A DNA stretch of 64,000 nt from Trichomonas vaginalis G3 (taxonomy: Eukaryota; Parabasalia; Trichomonadida; Trichomonadidae). The DNA is taken from positions 9,805,962 to 9,869,961 of the forward strand of contig NC_067208.1 of the NCBI RefSeq assembly GCF_026262505.1, in the 5' to 3' direction. The position numbers were made by a program, and so were the translations under genes. Under the pieces are notes generated by a model. That model saw only the letters and a program-made list of their open reading frames with translations. It was not told the DNA's origin and searched no databases. Of this stretch, positions 41,475 through 49,247 are shown piece by piece (the stretch's first letter is position 1; the number at the start of each line of letters is the position of its first letter).

Positions 41475-41703
41475 GAACATTAGTGAAGTCGTTAGTGAGA
41501 ACGATAGTGAGAACGTTTATTTTTTACATTAGTGAGTTCGTTAGTGAAGTCATTTATGTGTCAGATGGTTTTGTAAATATTTAAGGTTAAGTTGGTGTTA
41601 TGGTTGTGTTGTAAAATTTACGTTAACGGTTTCGTAAATATTTAAGGTTAACTTGTGTAAGGTGGAACGCAGTGCCGCCGTACCCAACTTAACCATACTA
41701 ACT

Positions 41704-41709
41704 AATGAC
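41704..41709. repeat. Right target-site duplication AATGAC
   Basis: Pairs with 20221-20226. Confidence 0.95.
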
Positions 41710-42163
41710 ACTCAAATTGCTTATGAATTCGACATGGGGATATTCCATTAAGAAACCTCAAGAGATGAAGAGTAAACATTATAAGAAGGTCGACAACTTT
41801 GTTGAAAGGTTTTCTCCTTTTGTTTTGAAGTACGAATTCACTCAAGGTCAAAGTGGCTTAGTAACCACATTAAAACCTATTGTCGAACATTGGTCTTACC
41901 CTCAGTTCGCAAAGGCAGTCCTTGACAACTACAACAAATTCTTCTCCGAAGTCAAATCCAAAGTGAAGGTTTACTATGAGAACATTGACGCACTCATGAC
42001 GAACGAAGAAGGCTATAACAAACTCATTGAAATGGGTATGGTCGGTGAAAAGATGGGTCGATTCAAATTGGACAAAATTTTCACCGAAATTCATGTCCTC
42101 TCCAAGCGTAAGTACTGGGGCATACTTGAAGACGGCCCAGAAATAAAACATTGCATGAAATAA
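41710..42163 (+). pseudogene. Divergent family-B-like DNA polymerase, last part (outer Polinton)
   Basis: KLLMNSTWGYSIKKP is a motif B-like K-x-x-x-N-S-x-x-G box, and VYYENIDALM a motif C-like box with Asp in the place of the second catalytic acid. Then FKLDKIFTEIHVLSKRKYWG resembles the post-palm region of polymerases that check the template-primer duplex. It continues the gene whose first part is 18545-20220, separated by the inner Polinton. The pairing is positional and by motif order. Confidence 0.6.
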
Positions 42164-42208
42164 AAAATTTATTTTTAAAAAAGTGACATTTTTTTTATTT
42201 TATTTGAA

Positions 42209-42310
42209 ATGTACGCTGAGTTTGCTTATGTAAACACTAGAGATACAGATGGAGAATACGTTCAAATACTTCTTAACAAATTCAAGAAGCTATATGGCAT
42301 ACCATTTTAA
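42209..42310 (+). CDS. Possible 33-aa peptide
   Basis: MYAEFAYVNTRDTDGEYVQI and a short tail, with a TTTTTTTTATTTTATTTGAA leader like other genes of the element. Too short for confidence. Confidence 0.25.
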   Translation: MYAEFAYVNTRDTDGEYVQILLNKFKKLYGIPF

Positions 42311-42336
42311 AACAATATATTTTTACATATATTAAA

Positions 42337-43200
42337 TGCTTCAGGTTGAAAAACAAAGAACAAAAGTAGCAGATACAAAACCGTTAGACTATATCTTTAC
42401 AAATGCTGGTAGGACTATTTCAGATGAAGAAATTTCATCCCGAGCATACAGGTTTGACTATCCAATTCGTTGGCTTCAAGTCCTTCAGATGCAAAGACAA
42501 TAGGATTTAGAAGAGTTTTGTTTTCAAATAGAACTAACGCATTTATGTTCGCAGTATATTTTCATGGGCAGTATAAAGGTTCTGATGGTCTAATAGACAA
42601 ATTTGACGAAATGAGAATCTTTACAGTTCGTTCAGACGAAAGTCTTGAGAAAACTCTAAATGACTTTCAAACTCAAATGAACAAATATTATTGGGAATTT
42701 CAAAAAATACGACTCTTTACTAAATGGAACATACTATCTGAAACTAGAATATGACAAGATGAACTCCACCGTTTCATTTCAAAAGATTGAAATTAACCCT
42801 CCAAGAGATACAGAGTTTTTTTTTTGGGAAGTAGACAAACGTTCTTGGGCACAATTTCTTCGGTTACTAAACCAGAACGAACCATTACCACCAGATGGTC
42901 CATTTAAATTTATACTTCCACCAGCAGATTTGATGGTTTATAGAAACGTGTTTGACCCTCAAAATGTTATGTGTCATGCAAGTTTTCAGTTCAAGCAACA
43001 ATAGTTTTCTATGTATTGGTAAGGACTTTTATGACTTTGCTTCTAAATTCTACGAACCATCTAGTAACAGTTTCTCTGACTTTCAAGTTTGGTTCACAAC
43101 AAATGGTGTGCAACATATTATTCCATTGTACTATGACTTTTATCTCGAATTGTCTTTCATATATAACTACGGAAAAGTGCTGAAAAAGTATTGGATGTGA
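42337..43200 (+). pseudogene. FxYPxxW-family Polinton protein, outer right copy
   Basis: It starts MLQVEKQRTKVADTKPLDYI after a TATTTTTACATATATTAA leader and shows YRFDYPIRWL. The C-terminal piece VWFTTNGVQHIIPLYYDFYL and LELSFIYNYGK matches the left copy at 13699-14545 closely, so the outer element has two near relatives in opposite orientation. About two or three interruptions. Confidence 0.55.
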
Positions 43201-43308
43201 AGATATTAGAAAATAACATTTTTTCTAACATCGTAGAAAACTCATGAAAACAATTTATTTTTGACACTTTCACAAAAAACATAAAAAAAGTGAGTTAAAA
43301 TGAGATGT

Positions 43309-43674
43309 TTACTGAACTGGTTGGATGTCGTCTTCTGAGGTTATGTAGAACGGCTGACCAGAGAAGTGAAGGAGACCCTTGAGAATTTGTATAATTCGTG
43401 GAATTGGACTCTCTCTGTTTGGAAGTTGTATCCATGGGCGCTTTGCAAAGAACTTAACAAGAGCTTCCTTCTTTGCTTGCTTTATGCCATCGTAGGCTGT
43501 CCCGTCTGGTATTTGAATTGGAATTCCAGTCGAAGTCTCGAGCTGAAGTGTAGACCTTCCCGTTATCCAACCGTTAACAAGCTTGCCTTTTACATTCTGC
43601 CTGAGGAAGTCTTTAACAAGCTCGTTAATTTCAATTAGGTAAATTGCCTCGTCGGTAGGTTCGACCTCGACCAT
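43309..43674 (-). CDS. Unknown protein (121 aa)
   Basis: It starts MVEVEPTDEAIYLIEINELV and continues with FLRQNVKGKLVNGWITGRST, LETSTGIPIQIPDGTAYDGI and KQAKKEALVKFFAKRPWIQL. Mixed alpha/beta composition. GC content is higher than in neighbouring genes. Its start codon abuts a 21-bp repeat array shared with the divergent gene at 44070. No family recognised. Confidence 0.5.
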   Translation of the reverse strand: MVEVEPTDEAIYLIEINELVKDFLRQNVKGKLVNGWITGRSTLQLETSTGIPIQIPDGTAYDGIKQAKKEALVKFFAKRPWIQLPNRESPIPRIIQILKGLLHFSGQPFYITSEDDIQPVQ

Positions 43675-44035
43675 TGCTACTGTCAGAAAAAGTACTGCTA
43701 CTGTCAGTAAAAGTACTGCTACTGTCAGAAAAAGTACTGCTACTGTCAGTAAAAGTACTGCTACTGTCAGTAAAAGTACTGCTACTGTCAGTAAAAGTAC
43801 TGCTACTGTCAGTAAAAGTACTGCTAGTAGCAGTAAAACTGCTGCTACTGTCAGTAAAAGTACTGCTAGGAGCAGAAAAAAGGAAAATTTGAGAGGGTTT
43901 TCGACGATAAAGTACTGCTACTGTCAGTAAAAGTACTGCTACTGTCAGAAAAAGTACTGCTACTGTCAGTAAAAGTACTGCTACTGTCAGAAAAAGTACT
44001 GCTACTGTCAGTAAAAGTACTGCTAGTAGCAGAGA
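43672..44035. repeat. 21-bp iteron-like array in a divergent intergenic region
   Basis: About fifteen copies of ACTGCTACTGTCAGTAAAAGT in two blocks (43672-43880 and 43912-44035), some with AGAAAAAGT in place of AGTAAAAGT. Each block closes with a palindromic variant such as TACTGCTAGTAGCAGTA. The array lies between the starts of divergent genes at 43674 and 44070. Candidate replication or transcription control repeat. Confidence 0.88.
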
Positions 44036-44069
44036 TTTTTATCGTTGTGGTCCGACAGGACACAAACGA

Positions 44070-44402
44070 ATGTCCGACGTCCCACCAACCGAGTCCATTC
44101 CCAAACCAGAGGAACCTAAAGAACCACAACAGTCTCCTCAGCAACCTCAGTTCCAACAAGGACCTCCGAATTACTACCAATTTCCACCTCAAGGTTACTA
44201 CCCACCACAAGGCTTCCCGAACTACCCTCCTCAACCTATGCCTTACTTCCCCAACCCTTGGTTGTTCCAGCAAGCTCCACCCCAGCAATTCCAATCTCAG
44301 TCCAAGAGAGACCAAGACTTCGAAGAAGGTCTGAACCGCTTACGCAAAGAGTATGCTACAGCTCCAATTGAGAGAAAGTTGTTCCCGGACCAAAAAATAT
44401 AA
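44070..44402 (+). CDS. Pro/Gln/Tyr-rich protein (110 aa)
   Basis: It starts MSDVPPTESIPKPEEPKEPQ; the middle is low complexity (QQPQFQQGPPNYYQFPPQGY, YYPPQGFPNYPPQPM); the C-terminus QSKRDQDFEEGLNRLRKEY is helical and charged. Such Pro/Tyr/Gln tails occur in virion assembly and late-domain proteins, but no PPxY or PTAP box is clear. Followed four bases later by a five-box palindrome. Confidence 0.5.
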   Translation: MSDVPPTESIPKPEEPKEPQQSPQQPQFQQGPPNYYQFPPQGYYPPQGFPNYPPQPMPYFPNPWLFQQAPPQQFQSQSKRDQDFEEGLNRLRKEYATAPIERKLFPDQKI

Positions 44403-44405
44403 TTT

Positions 44406-44454
44406 AGGTGAAGAGGTGAGATTTCACCTCTTTTTTCACCTGTTTTTTCACCCT
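44406..44454. repeat. Five-box GGTGA palindromic repeat, copy 6
   Basis: Begins four bases after the stop of the Pro-rich gene. The core reads GTGAGATTTCAC, so GATC is absent, as in copies 7 and 8. Confidence 0.92.
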
Positions 44455-44463
44455 CTTGAATTT

Positions 44464-44535
44464 TCATGAATTTCCTTAAGATAGAAAAAATAAAGTTAGT
44501 TTTATTTTTATTTATTTTTTTATTTTGTATGTAAG
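44464..44535 (+). promoter_or_regulatory. Conserved cassette leader before the outer CxxC gene
   Basis: ATGAATTTCCTTAAGATAG followed by AAAATAAAGTTAGTTTTATT and ATTTTGTATGTAA. The same leader stands before the outer KilA-N gene at 45730-45800 and, inverted, before the inner CxxC gene. Confidence 0.7.
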
Positions 44536-44596
44536 AACAGAAATGTCAACAATCGGCACAACAACAATTTAAACAACTTCACCAAACTCGTTAGTC

Positions 44597-45466
44597 ATGA
44601 ATCCTACGTCAATGTTAGTAGAGATGAAAAGCTTCATTCCTTCTTCATATACTTTTGAAACAGAAATCCAGAAGATAAAGCAGGAACTTTTAACAAGTAA
44701 TTTAGACTGTAGTGCGAAAGATGAAACAAATGAACAGTATCTTTATGAAATGGAGGACCTCATCGACCATTTACCCAAATTGCCTGAAATCCAACAACAA
44801 AAACTCACTATTCCTGAATTCGATGAAATTGAAGTGAAACCAACTGACTCAGTAGAAATAAAGAAGTTCATACGAAAGGTAAATTATGAATTCCTTGGTT
44901 TTCATTGCAACCATAAAGTTATGGACAAATACTGCGACATGGTATATAAAAACATCTCTGACATATATAAATCTAGGGAGTTTAAGACATACGACAACTT
45001 TGTTTCATTAGCTGCAAAATGTGTATGGCAGATAAGAGATAAAGATAGAAGAGGTAAGGTATGGAATGAACAGATAAAACCAACTGCTTCAGATTTAAAG
45101 AAAACCATTGACGCCTTGGTTGTTTTAGCAGGTAAGGTTTCAGAATATAACGCAAAAATGAACCCGCAATGTTCAAAATGTAAAGCAGCAATAAGAAAAT
45201 ATAACTACTCAGTCAAAGAGATAGAAAGAATGCGAAACGACTATGCAGACTTAAAGAAAGAAGCAGAAAATAAAATGGACATGTTAGAATTTCTGAACAA
45301 AAACTATCCAACTGCTGACGATTTCCTTCTATCTGACGTCAAGAAGAAGTATAAAGAAACTTTCGGCATTGTTAAAACATTCGATGTACTAAAAGAAGAA
45401 ATAGAAGCTACGAAATTGTTTAGGATTTCAAATATACATCGTACAATTCATGTAAAACGCTTATAA
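44597..45466 (+). CDS. CxxC coiled-coil accessory protein, outer copy (289 aa)
   Basis: It starts MNPTSMLVEMKSFIPSSYTF. The N-terminal third is acidic and Gln/Leu-rich; KKFIRKVNYEFLGFHCNHKV begins a conserved middle with KYCDMVYKNISDIYKS; CSKCKAAIRKYNYSVKEIER holds the CxxC pair, followed by a coiled-coil (DYADLKKEAENKMDM) and an end ISNIHRTIHVKRL. The inner copy is 31305-32240. Bracketed by five-box palindromes at 44406 and 45475. Looks like a portable accessory gene. No function known to me. Confidence 0.6.
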   Translation: MNPTSMLVEMKSFIPSSYTFETEIQKIKQELLTSNLDCSAKDETNEQYLYEMEDLIDHLPKLPEIQQQKLTIPEFDEIEVKPTDSVEIKKFIRKVNYEFLGFHCNHKVMDKYCDMVYKNISDIYKSREFKTYDNFVSLAAKCVWQIRDKDRRGKVWNEQIKPTASDLKKTIDALVVLAGKVSEYNAKMNPQCSKCKAAIRKYNYSVKEIERMRNDYADLKKEAENKMDMLEFLNKNYPTADDFLLSDVKKKYKETFGIVKTFDVLKEEIEATKLFRISNIHRTIHVKRL

Positions 45467-45474
45467 AATAACTG

Positions 45475-45522
45475 AGGTGAAAAATTAGGTGAAAAAACGG
45501 GTGAAATCTCACCTCTTCACCT
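45475..45522. repeat. Five-box GGTGA palindromic repeat, copy 7
   Basis: Begins nine bases after the stop of the CxxC gene, in reverse orientation to copy 6. Core GTGAAATCTCAC. Confidence 0.92.
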
Positions 45523-45651
45523 AAACATTATTTTTATTGAATTCAGCAACAAAATTCTGAGTAAAATGGCATATGGCTTGTGTCAAACCGTTGAGTTTTC
45601 ACAAAATTTAAAAAATAACGTTTACCATGTAAAACGCTTATAAAATAACTG

Positions 45652-45697
45652 GGGTGAAAAAAGGTGAAAAAAGAGGTGAAATCTCACCTCTTCACCT
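45652..45697. repeat. Five-box GGTGA palindromic repeat, copy 8
   Basis: About 130 bases after copy 7, in the same orientation. AAAACGCTTATAAAATAACTG occurs before both copies, so this stretch, including a duplicate of the CxxC gene end, was tandemly duplicated. Core GTGAAATCTCAC. Confidence 0.92.
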
Positions 45698-45729
45698 AAA
45701 TTATATTTTTATTGAATTCAGCACAAAAA

Positions 45730-45800
45730 TCATGAATTTCCTTAAGATAGAAAAAATAAAGTTAGTTTTATTTTTATTTATTTTTTTATTTTGTATGTAA
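45730..45800 (+). promoter_or_regulatory. Conserved cassette leader before the outer KilA-N gene
   Basis: Nearly identical to 44464-44535 (CATGAATTTCCTTAAGATAG and TTTTGTATGTAA), although the following gene is unrelated. Confidence 0.7.
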
Positions 45801-45808
45801 AGACAGAT

Positions 45809-46756
45809 ATGTCAACAACAGAGAACACAACAACAGTTATAGTCCATGAAGCTATAAATGAAGAATACGAGTACATACAGTTTAACAAACAACTCCGTCT
45901 CATTCGTTCGGTCAAAGACGATATGTACCAAATGCAAAGTATTTTGACAGCATGTTTTGCTCCAGATACTAAGAAACCACAAGACTGGTTTAGGAACCAA
46001 AGCACACAAGAACTTTTGAGCGAAGCACAGCGAGACATACTTTTTTCTGAAAACAGTGAAGAACAGCGACTACGAGAAAAACCTCAGTCGCCAAAACTCT
46101 ATGAAAATCGTGAAGAACAGCGACTACGAGAAAAACCTCAGTCGCCAAAACTCTATGAAAACAGTGAAGAACAGCGAGTAGGTAAAAAACCCCAGTCGCC
46201 AAAACTCTATGAAAATCGTGAAAAATTGCCAAACGGTTTGAGAGGATATTATGTACATAGACTTCTTGTAAATGCTGTTGCAATGTGGGCTTCAGCTCGT
46301 TATGCTTGGTATATTTACAGACTTCTTGACGAAATTCATAGACAGGAACGTGAAGAGATGGAAAAGAAACTTCAAGCAAAAGACAAAAGCATTCAGAAAA
46401 GAATACCACGTTCGGTACCAAAAGGAAAGGAAAAGAACTATAAGTATATGATTTATACTGAAGAGATGGAAAATGAAGAAGACAGAGATATGGTTATGTT
46501 GCATTTAGTCAGAAGAAACAACAAAAGCTTTTACGACCTTGCTAAGATTTACAAATCTGACAGAAATTGGTTCTATCGCGAAAACTTACCGATTTCAATG
46601 ACCCCAAATGAAGATGTGAAACAAATAGTTCAAGATACGTTACCTCAAACACACTATGATATGAAAGGTTGTACAATACTTACCTTCAAAGAAGACTTAC
46701 CGCTACTGAAAGAAAAAATAACAGAGTATTTTGACAACTTCAAACAAGTAGGGTAG
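45809..46756 (+). CDS. KilA-N domain protein with internal 18-residue repeats, outer copy
   Basis: About 315 aa from the ATG at 45809. The KilA-N domain is split: KKPQDWFRNQSTQELL (about residues 55-70) and GLRGYYVHRLLVNAVAMW (about 143-160) enclose three and a half copies of an SEEQRLREKPQSPKLYEN-type repeat that the inner copy lacks. A coiled-coil (EEMEKKLQAKDKSIQKR) and a conserved YKYMIYTEEMENEEDRDM / LHLVRRNNKSFYDLAKIY module follow, as in poxvirus and phage KilA-N proteins. It would bind DNA and regulate. Fully open. Confidence 0.78.
   Translation: MSTTENTTTVIVHEAINEEYEYIQFNKQLRLIRSVKDDMYQMQSILTACFAPDTKKPQDWFRNQSTQELLSEAQRDILFSENSEEQRLREKPQSPKLYENREEQRLREKPQSPKLYENSEEQRVGKKPQSPKLYENREKLPNGLRGYYVHRLLVNAVAMWASARYAWYIYRLLDEIHRQEREEMEKKLQAKDKSIQKRIPRSVPKGKEKNYKYMIYTEEMENEEDRDMVMLHLVRRNNKSFYDLAKIYKSDRNWFYRENLPISMTPNEDVKQIVQDTLPQTHYDMKGCTILTFKEDLPLLKEKITEYFDNFKQVG
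46047..46227 (+). repeat. 54-bp coding minisatellite within the KilA-N gene
   Basis: About three and a half in-frame copies with near-identical bases (AACAGCGACTACGAGAAAAA per unit). Absent from the inner KilA-N copies, so a recent expansion in the outer element. Confidence 0.88.
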
Positions 46757-46771
46757 ATGAACCATTTATTT

Positions 46772-47644
46772 TTATTGACTTTTTACAATTTGAACTTTGT
46801 TCGCATAGATATGAATTCTGAAAGAAGTATGAGGGTCTTGTATGACTTTGTACTTCTCCCATAGTTCATGTCTGTCAAACTTACCTGCCATGGACTCTTT
46901 CATAAGTTCCATGAAATCGTCTTCGGACAATCCGGGGAAAAGTATAATGTCAGTAAGTATTCTCTTTACATCCTTACTTAAACTCTTTGCTGTCTGTACA
47001 CATATTACGACTGAAATGTTAAAGTGCCTAAGTTTCTTAAGAATTCGACACATATCTTGTTCTCTATTCTTTAACAAAGGATGAGAGGCGAAATCATCTA
47101 AAATAAGAAGACACCTATGAGGGTAAGTCTTCCAATCATACGATTGCAATTTCTTCGAAATGTATTCTATCTCTTTCTGTTTGTTTCTGAAGTGTTTCTT
47201 CTCTAATATTCTCTGCATTTCCTCATTTGGGTCTTTAAACTTAGAATTTATATACTCATTTACAGCATTATACTTCAAAACTCTTCTTTGGTACTTCTTT
47301 ATCCAATCTAACAACTCAGTATCCTTTATACATACTAACTTAGACTTCTTTATAATATCTTTGAACGAATTGACGGTTTGGTCAAATTGACCAGAAGTAC
47401 TACAAATAACAACTAACTCATAGAATGGGTTCTTCTCATCTAGTTCTTGTTGTTGTGCAGCCATTTTAAGATAAGTGAAAGTCTTACCCGACCCAGGTGG
47501 TGCAATTAGACCTGTTATACCATTCTGAGCAAATAAGAACTTGTCATGTATAGGTTTTATCTGAGCATTTTCTAACTTCACCTTGTTCTTGTTTAAAACA
47601 TTCTCAAATTTCTTGTCAATGTCAGCAAACTTTTTTTCTAACAT
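46772..47644 (-). CDS. Genome-packaging ATPase (FtsK/HerA type), outer Polinton
   Basis: 290 aa from the ATG at 47644 (MLEKKFADIDKKFENVLNKN), which leaves a 36-base divergent promoter; an upstream ATG-less extension is possible but would overlap the divergent gene. Walker A APPGSGKT at residues 48-55, Walker B RCLLILDDF, sensor-like VVICVQTAKS, then RILTDIILFPGLSEDDF. Homologous to 38493-39380. Packages element DNA into capsids. Fully open. Confidence 0.88.
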   Translation of the reverse strand: MLEKKFADIDKKFENVLNKNKVKLENAQIKPIHDKFLFAQNGITGLIAPPGSGKTFTYLKMAAQQQELDEKNPFYELVVICSTSGQFDQTVNSFKDIIKKSKLVCIKDTELLDWIKKYQRRVLKYNAVNEYINSKFKDPNEEMQRILEKKHFRNKQKEIEYISKKLQSYDWKTYPHRCLLILDDFASHPLLKNREQDMCRILKKLRHFNISVVICVQTAKSLSKDVKRILTDIILFPGLSEDDFMELMKESMAGKFDRHELWEKYKVIQDPHTSFRIHIYANKVQIVKSQ

Positions 47645-47680
47645 ATTTTTAGAAAAATTAAAATTTTTATCTTTTAGAAA
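47645..47680. promoter_or_regulatory. 36-bp divergent promoter, ATPase and 150-aa gene
   Basis: Carries TTTTTATCTTTTAGAAA before the rightward ATG and a TTTTTCTAAAAATATG-like mirror for the leftward gene. Confidence 0.5.
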
Positions 47681-48133
47681 ATGTCTAGCGATTTCGCTAT
47701 CTATATTCGAGACAAGCTTTTTGACAGCAAAACATCTGTAGACCATAAAATCTTACATAGTGTAAACAAGAAAGGTGAATTTGTTCTAAAGTTCTGTTTC
47801 TGGGAATATGACAAGAACCATAAAACATTAAGCAGAGCAGTCTTAAAATTTGTCAATGACAGACTTGTTGACAGAGATGAAGCCTCTTGGAGAGATGAAG
47901 TCCAACAAAAGTTCTTGGAATGCAAAGAAGACACATGCGCTGTTCTTGAAGATGAAATAGAAAACAGAATAGATGAGCTATTAAAGGACAAAGAACTTTT
48001 ACATAAATATGGTTGCGCCAAATTTGACATAACTCCACCAGAAAAGAAGAAGAGAGAAAAGAAAGAAAAGAAAGTAGAAGAAGAGAAGAAAGAACCTGAA
48101 CCAGTTCCAGAGAAAAAGAAATTTGACATGTAA
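47681..48133 (+). CDS. Lysine/glutamate-tailed protein (150 aa)
   Basis: It starts MSSDFAIYIRDKLFDSKTSV, with KFCFWEYDKNHKTLSRAVLK and ENRIDELLKDKELLHKYGCA; the last 40 residues are Lys, Glu and Pro (KKREKKEKKVEEEKKEPEP). Divergent from the ATPase and convergent with 48150. No family recognised; the tail suggests nucleic-acid or protein contact. Confidence 0.5.
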   Translation: MSSDFAIYIRDKLFDSKTSVDHKILHSVNKKGEFVLKFCFWEYDKNHKTLSRAVLKFVNDRLVDRDEASWRDEVQQKFLECKEDTCAVLEDEIENRIDELLKDKELLHKYGCAKFDITPPEKKKREKKEKKVEEEKKEPEPVPEKKKFDM

Positions 48134-48149
48134 AAATAAAATTTTATTT

Positions 48150-48569
48150 TTAGAACATTTCTGGGTCAATGTCAATGTTCTCTTCCTCTTTAGGAGTAAA
48201 CACTGGCTTAGACTCTAAAATCTTTTTACCCAATTTACCTTGAACTTCAACTATCTTAGACTCATAATATTCATAGTCGTCTGCTTTCTTTGGTTCATAA
48301 GGTATAACAAGTTTGTATGCTTTGCCTTCTTTAAGGTTTGAGAACCTTCTGTCAAAACTTTCTTTGACTGTTAACAAACCTTCTATCTCTAAGTCTTCAA
48401 ATTTCGCACCATTTTTAGTCACAATAGCAAACTTAACTGGTTCGATGTTCCAAACTTTGCTGAATGAAGACTTTTCAAAATGGTAGAAGTAAACATTCAA
48501 ATATGTGAATAGGTCTAGTTCTTCTTTAAGTCCTGACATGTACTTGTTTACTGAAATATATTTCGTCAT
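48150..48569 (-). CDS. Protein with acidic tail (139 aa), possible ssDNA-binding
   Basis: It starts MTKYISVNKYMSGLKEELDL and includes FAIVTKNGAKFEDLEIEGLL, SFDRRFSNLKEGKAYKLVIP and a final EEENIDIDPEMF. Beta-rich middle plus acidic C-terminus recall single-strand DNA-binding proteins; the inner gene at 28823 ends similarly. It is the first of a minus-strand run ending in the SF3 helicase. Leader TATTTTTTTATCCGATAG before the ATG is repeated before 48939. Confidence 0.45.
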   Translation of the reverse strand: MTKYISVNKYMSGLKEELDLFTYLNVYFYHFEKSSFSKVWNIEPVKFAIVTKNGAKFEDLEIEGLLTVKESFDRRFSNLKEGKAYKLVIPYEPKKADDYEYYESKIVEVQGKLGKKILESKPVFTPKEEENIDIDPEMF

Positions 48570-48618
48570 CTTTTCTATCGGATAAAAAAATATTTTTTTT
48601 AAAATTTACTCAGAAAAA

Positions 48619-48939
48619 TTATTTCTTTCTATATTTGCCATTCCGAACTTCGAAAAGATGTTTTATACCAGCATAGAATTTTTCTCTAGAGCTTGGTCTT
48701 ATATCGTTTTCATGACAATATTTTCTATATTCTTCATATAAAGCCTTTTTTTCATACATTTCATAAGGACAATCTAACCAGAATAGCGCATATCCATTTT
48801 CGTTATCTAGGTCTCTATATGTTTCTTCTGTTTGTGGAATTTCGCTTTCTCTATTTAGTTCTATGTCTATATATTGTGGCTTAAAAAGATGTGGGCAAGA
48901 AGGGTCTGGCGCTATGTAAAAAGTTAATTTTTCTGTCAT
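48619..48939 (-). CDS. Winged-helix-like protein (106 aa), helicase-associated
   Basis: The C-terminal half LYEEYRKYCHENDIRPSSRE then KFYAGIKHLFEVRNGKYRKK is shaped like the winged-helix end of phage and plasmid primase-helicases (LYxxYxxYCxExGxxxxSxxxF). The N-terminal half is unique (LTFYIAPDPSCPHLFKPQYI). Paralogous to the next gene, 48975. Confidence 0.6.
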   Translation of the reverse strand: MTEKLTFYIAPDPSCPHLFKPQYIDIELNRESEIPQTEETYRDLDNENGYALFWLDCPYEMYEKKALYEEYRKYCHENDIRPSSREKFYAGIKHLFEVRNGKYRKK

Positions 48940-48974
48940 CTTTTCTATCGGATAAAAAAAATTTTTTTTAAAAT

Positions 48975-49247
48975 TTACTCAGAAAAATTTTTCTTTGTAT
49001 ATACACCATTCTGTACGTCTAAAAGACTTTTGACATTTGCCAAGAATGTACGTTTAGAAGCTGCCATATAACCATATTCTTGACAATATTGTTTATACGA
49101 ATCGTACAATGACCTTTCATCTAATGACACAAAGTCAGTTTCATCTACGAACAGTTCATATACACTCTTGTTTGCTTCTAACAATGTTTGTCTCTCTTCG
49201 GTATGTGGAATTTGTCTTGGATTGAACTTAGAAATATCTAATGTCAT
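48975..49247 (-). CDS. Winged-helix-like protein (90 aa), helicase-associated
   Basis: SLYDSYKQYCQEYGYMAASK then RTFLANVKSLLDVQNGVYTK is the same winged-helix plan as 48619 and as the C-terminal D5/P4-type domain normally fused to SF3 helicases. The ATG overlaps the helicase stop (ATGA), so the domain appears split from, or never fused to, the helicase. The shared HTEE/TEET boxes support paralogy with 48619. Confidence 0.65.
   Translation of the reverse strand: MTLDISKFNPRQIPHTEERQTLLEANKSVYELFVDETDFVSLDERSLYDSYKQYCQEYGYMAASKRTFLANVKSLLDVQNGVYTKKNFSE

Larger units (their letters stand above)
20227..41703. mobile_element. Inner Maverick/Polinton fossil
   Basis: 21,477 bp, with inverted repeats of about 0.7 kb beginning AGTTAGTATGGTTAAGTTGG and a perfect AATGAC duplication. 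Parts: decayed major capsid region, protein-primed polymerase region, KilA-N and CxxC accessory genes, integrase, fibre, penton-like, packaging ATPase, FxYPxxW proteins and a pVI-like protein. The right third (36.4-41.5 kb) is largely open; the left two thirds have perhaps fifteen interruptions. The two inverted repeats look almost identical by eye, so the insertion is young and clearly later than the outer element. Confidence 0.95.
41007..41703. repeat. Right terminal inverted repeat of the inner Polinton
   Basis: Inverse of 20227-20922, almost identical. It contains the end of the 175-aa gene, five-box repeat copy 5 and the whole 94-aa gene, and ends in AACTTAACCATACTAACT before the AATGAC duplication. 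Confidence 0.95.

Noticed and set aside
43674-43892. A repetitive LLLSVKV reading frame
   Set aside because: The 21-bp period keeps frames open by chance. It lies in a divergent intergenic array.
43866-44315. Minus-strand frame rich in Ser/Thr/Phe and Leu/Arg
   Set aside because: Antisense of the iteron array and the Pro-rich gene.
20841-45697. Five-box palindromes as simple rho-like terminators
   Set aside because: They have T-runs on one side and lie at gene ends, but orientation relative to the gene varies, two lie back to back, and the five spaced boxes exceed what a terminator needs. Left open as one hypothesis, not as an annotation.
46842-47390. Plus-strand frames over the packaging ATPase
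   Set aside because: Antisense of a conserved gene with Walker motifs.
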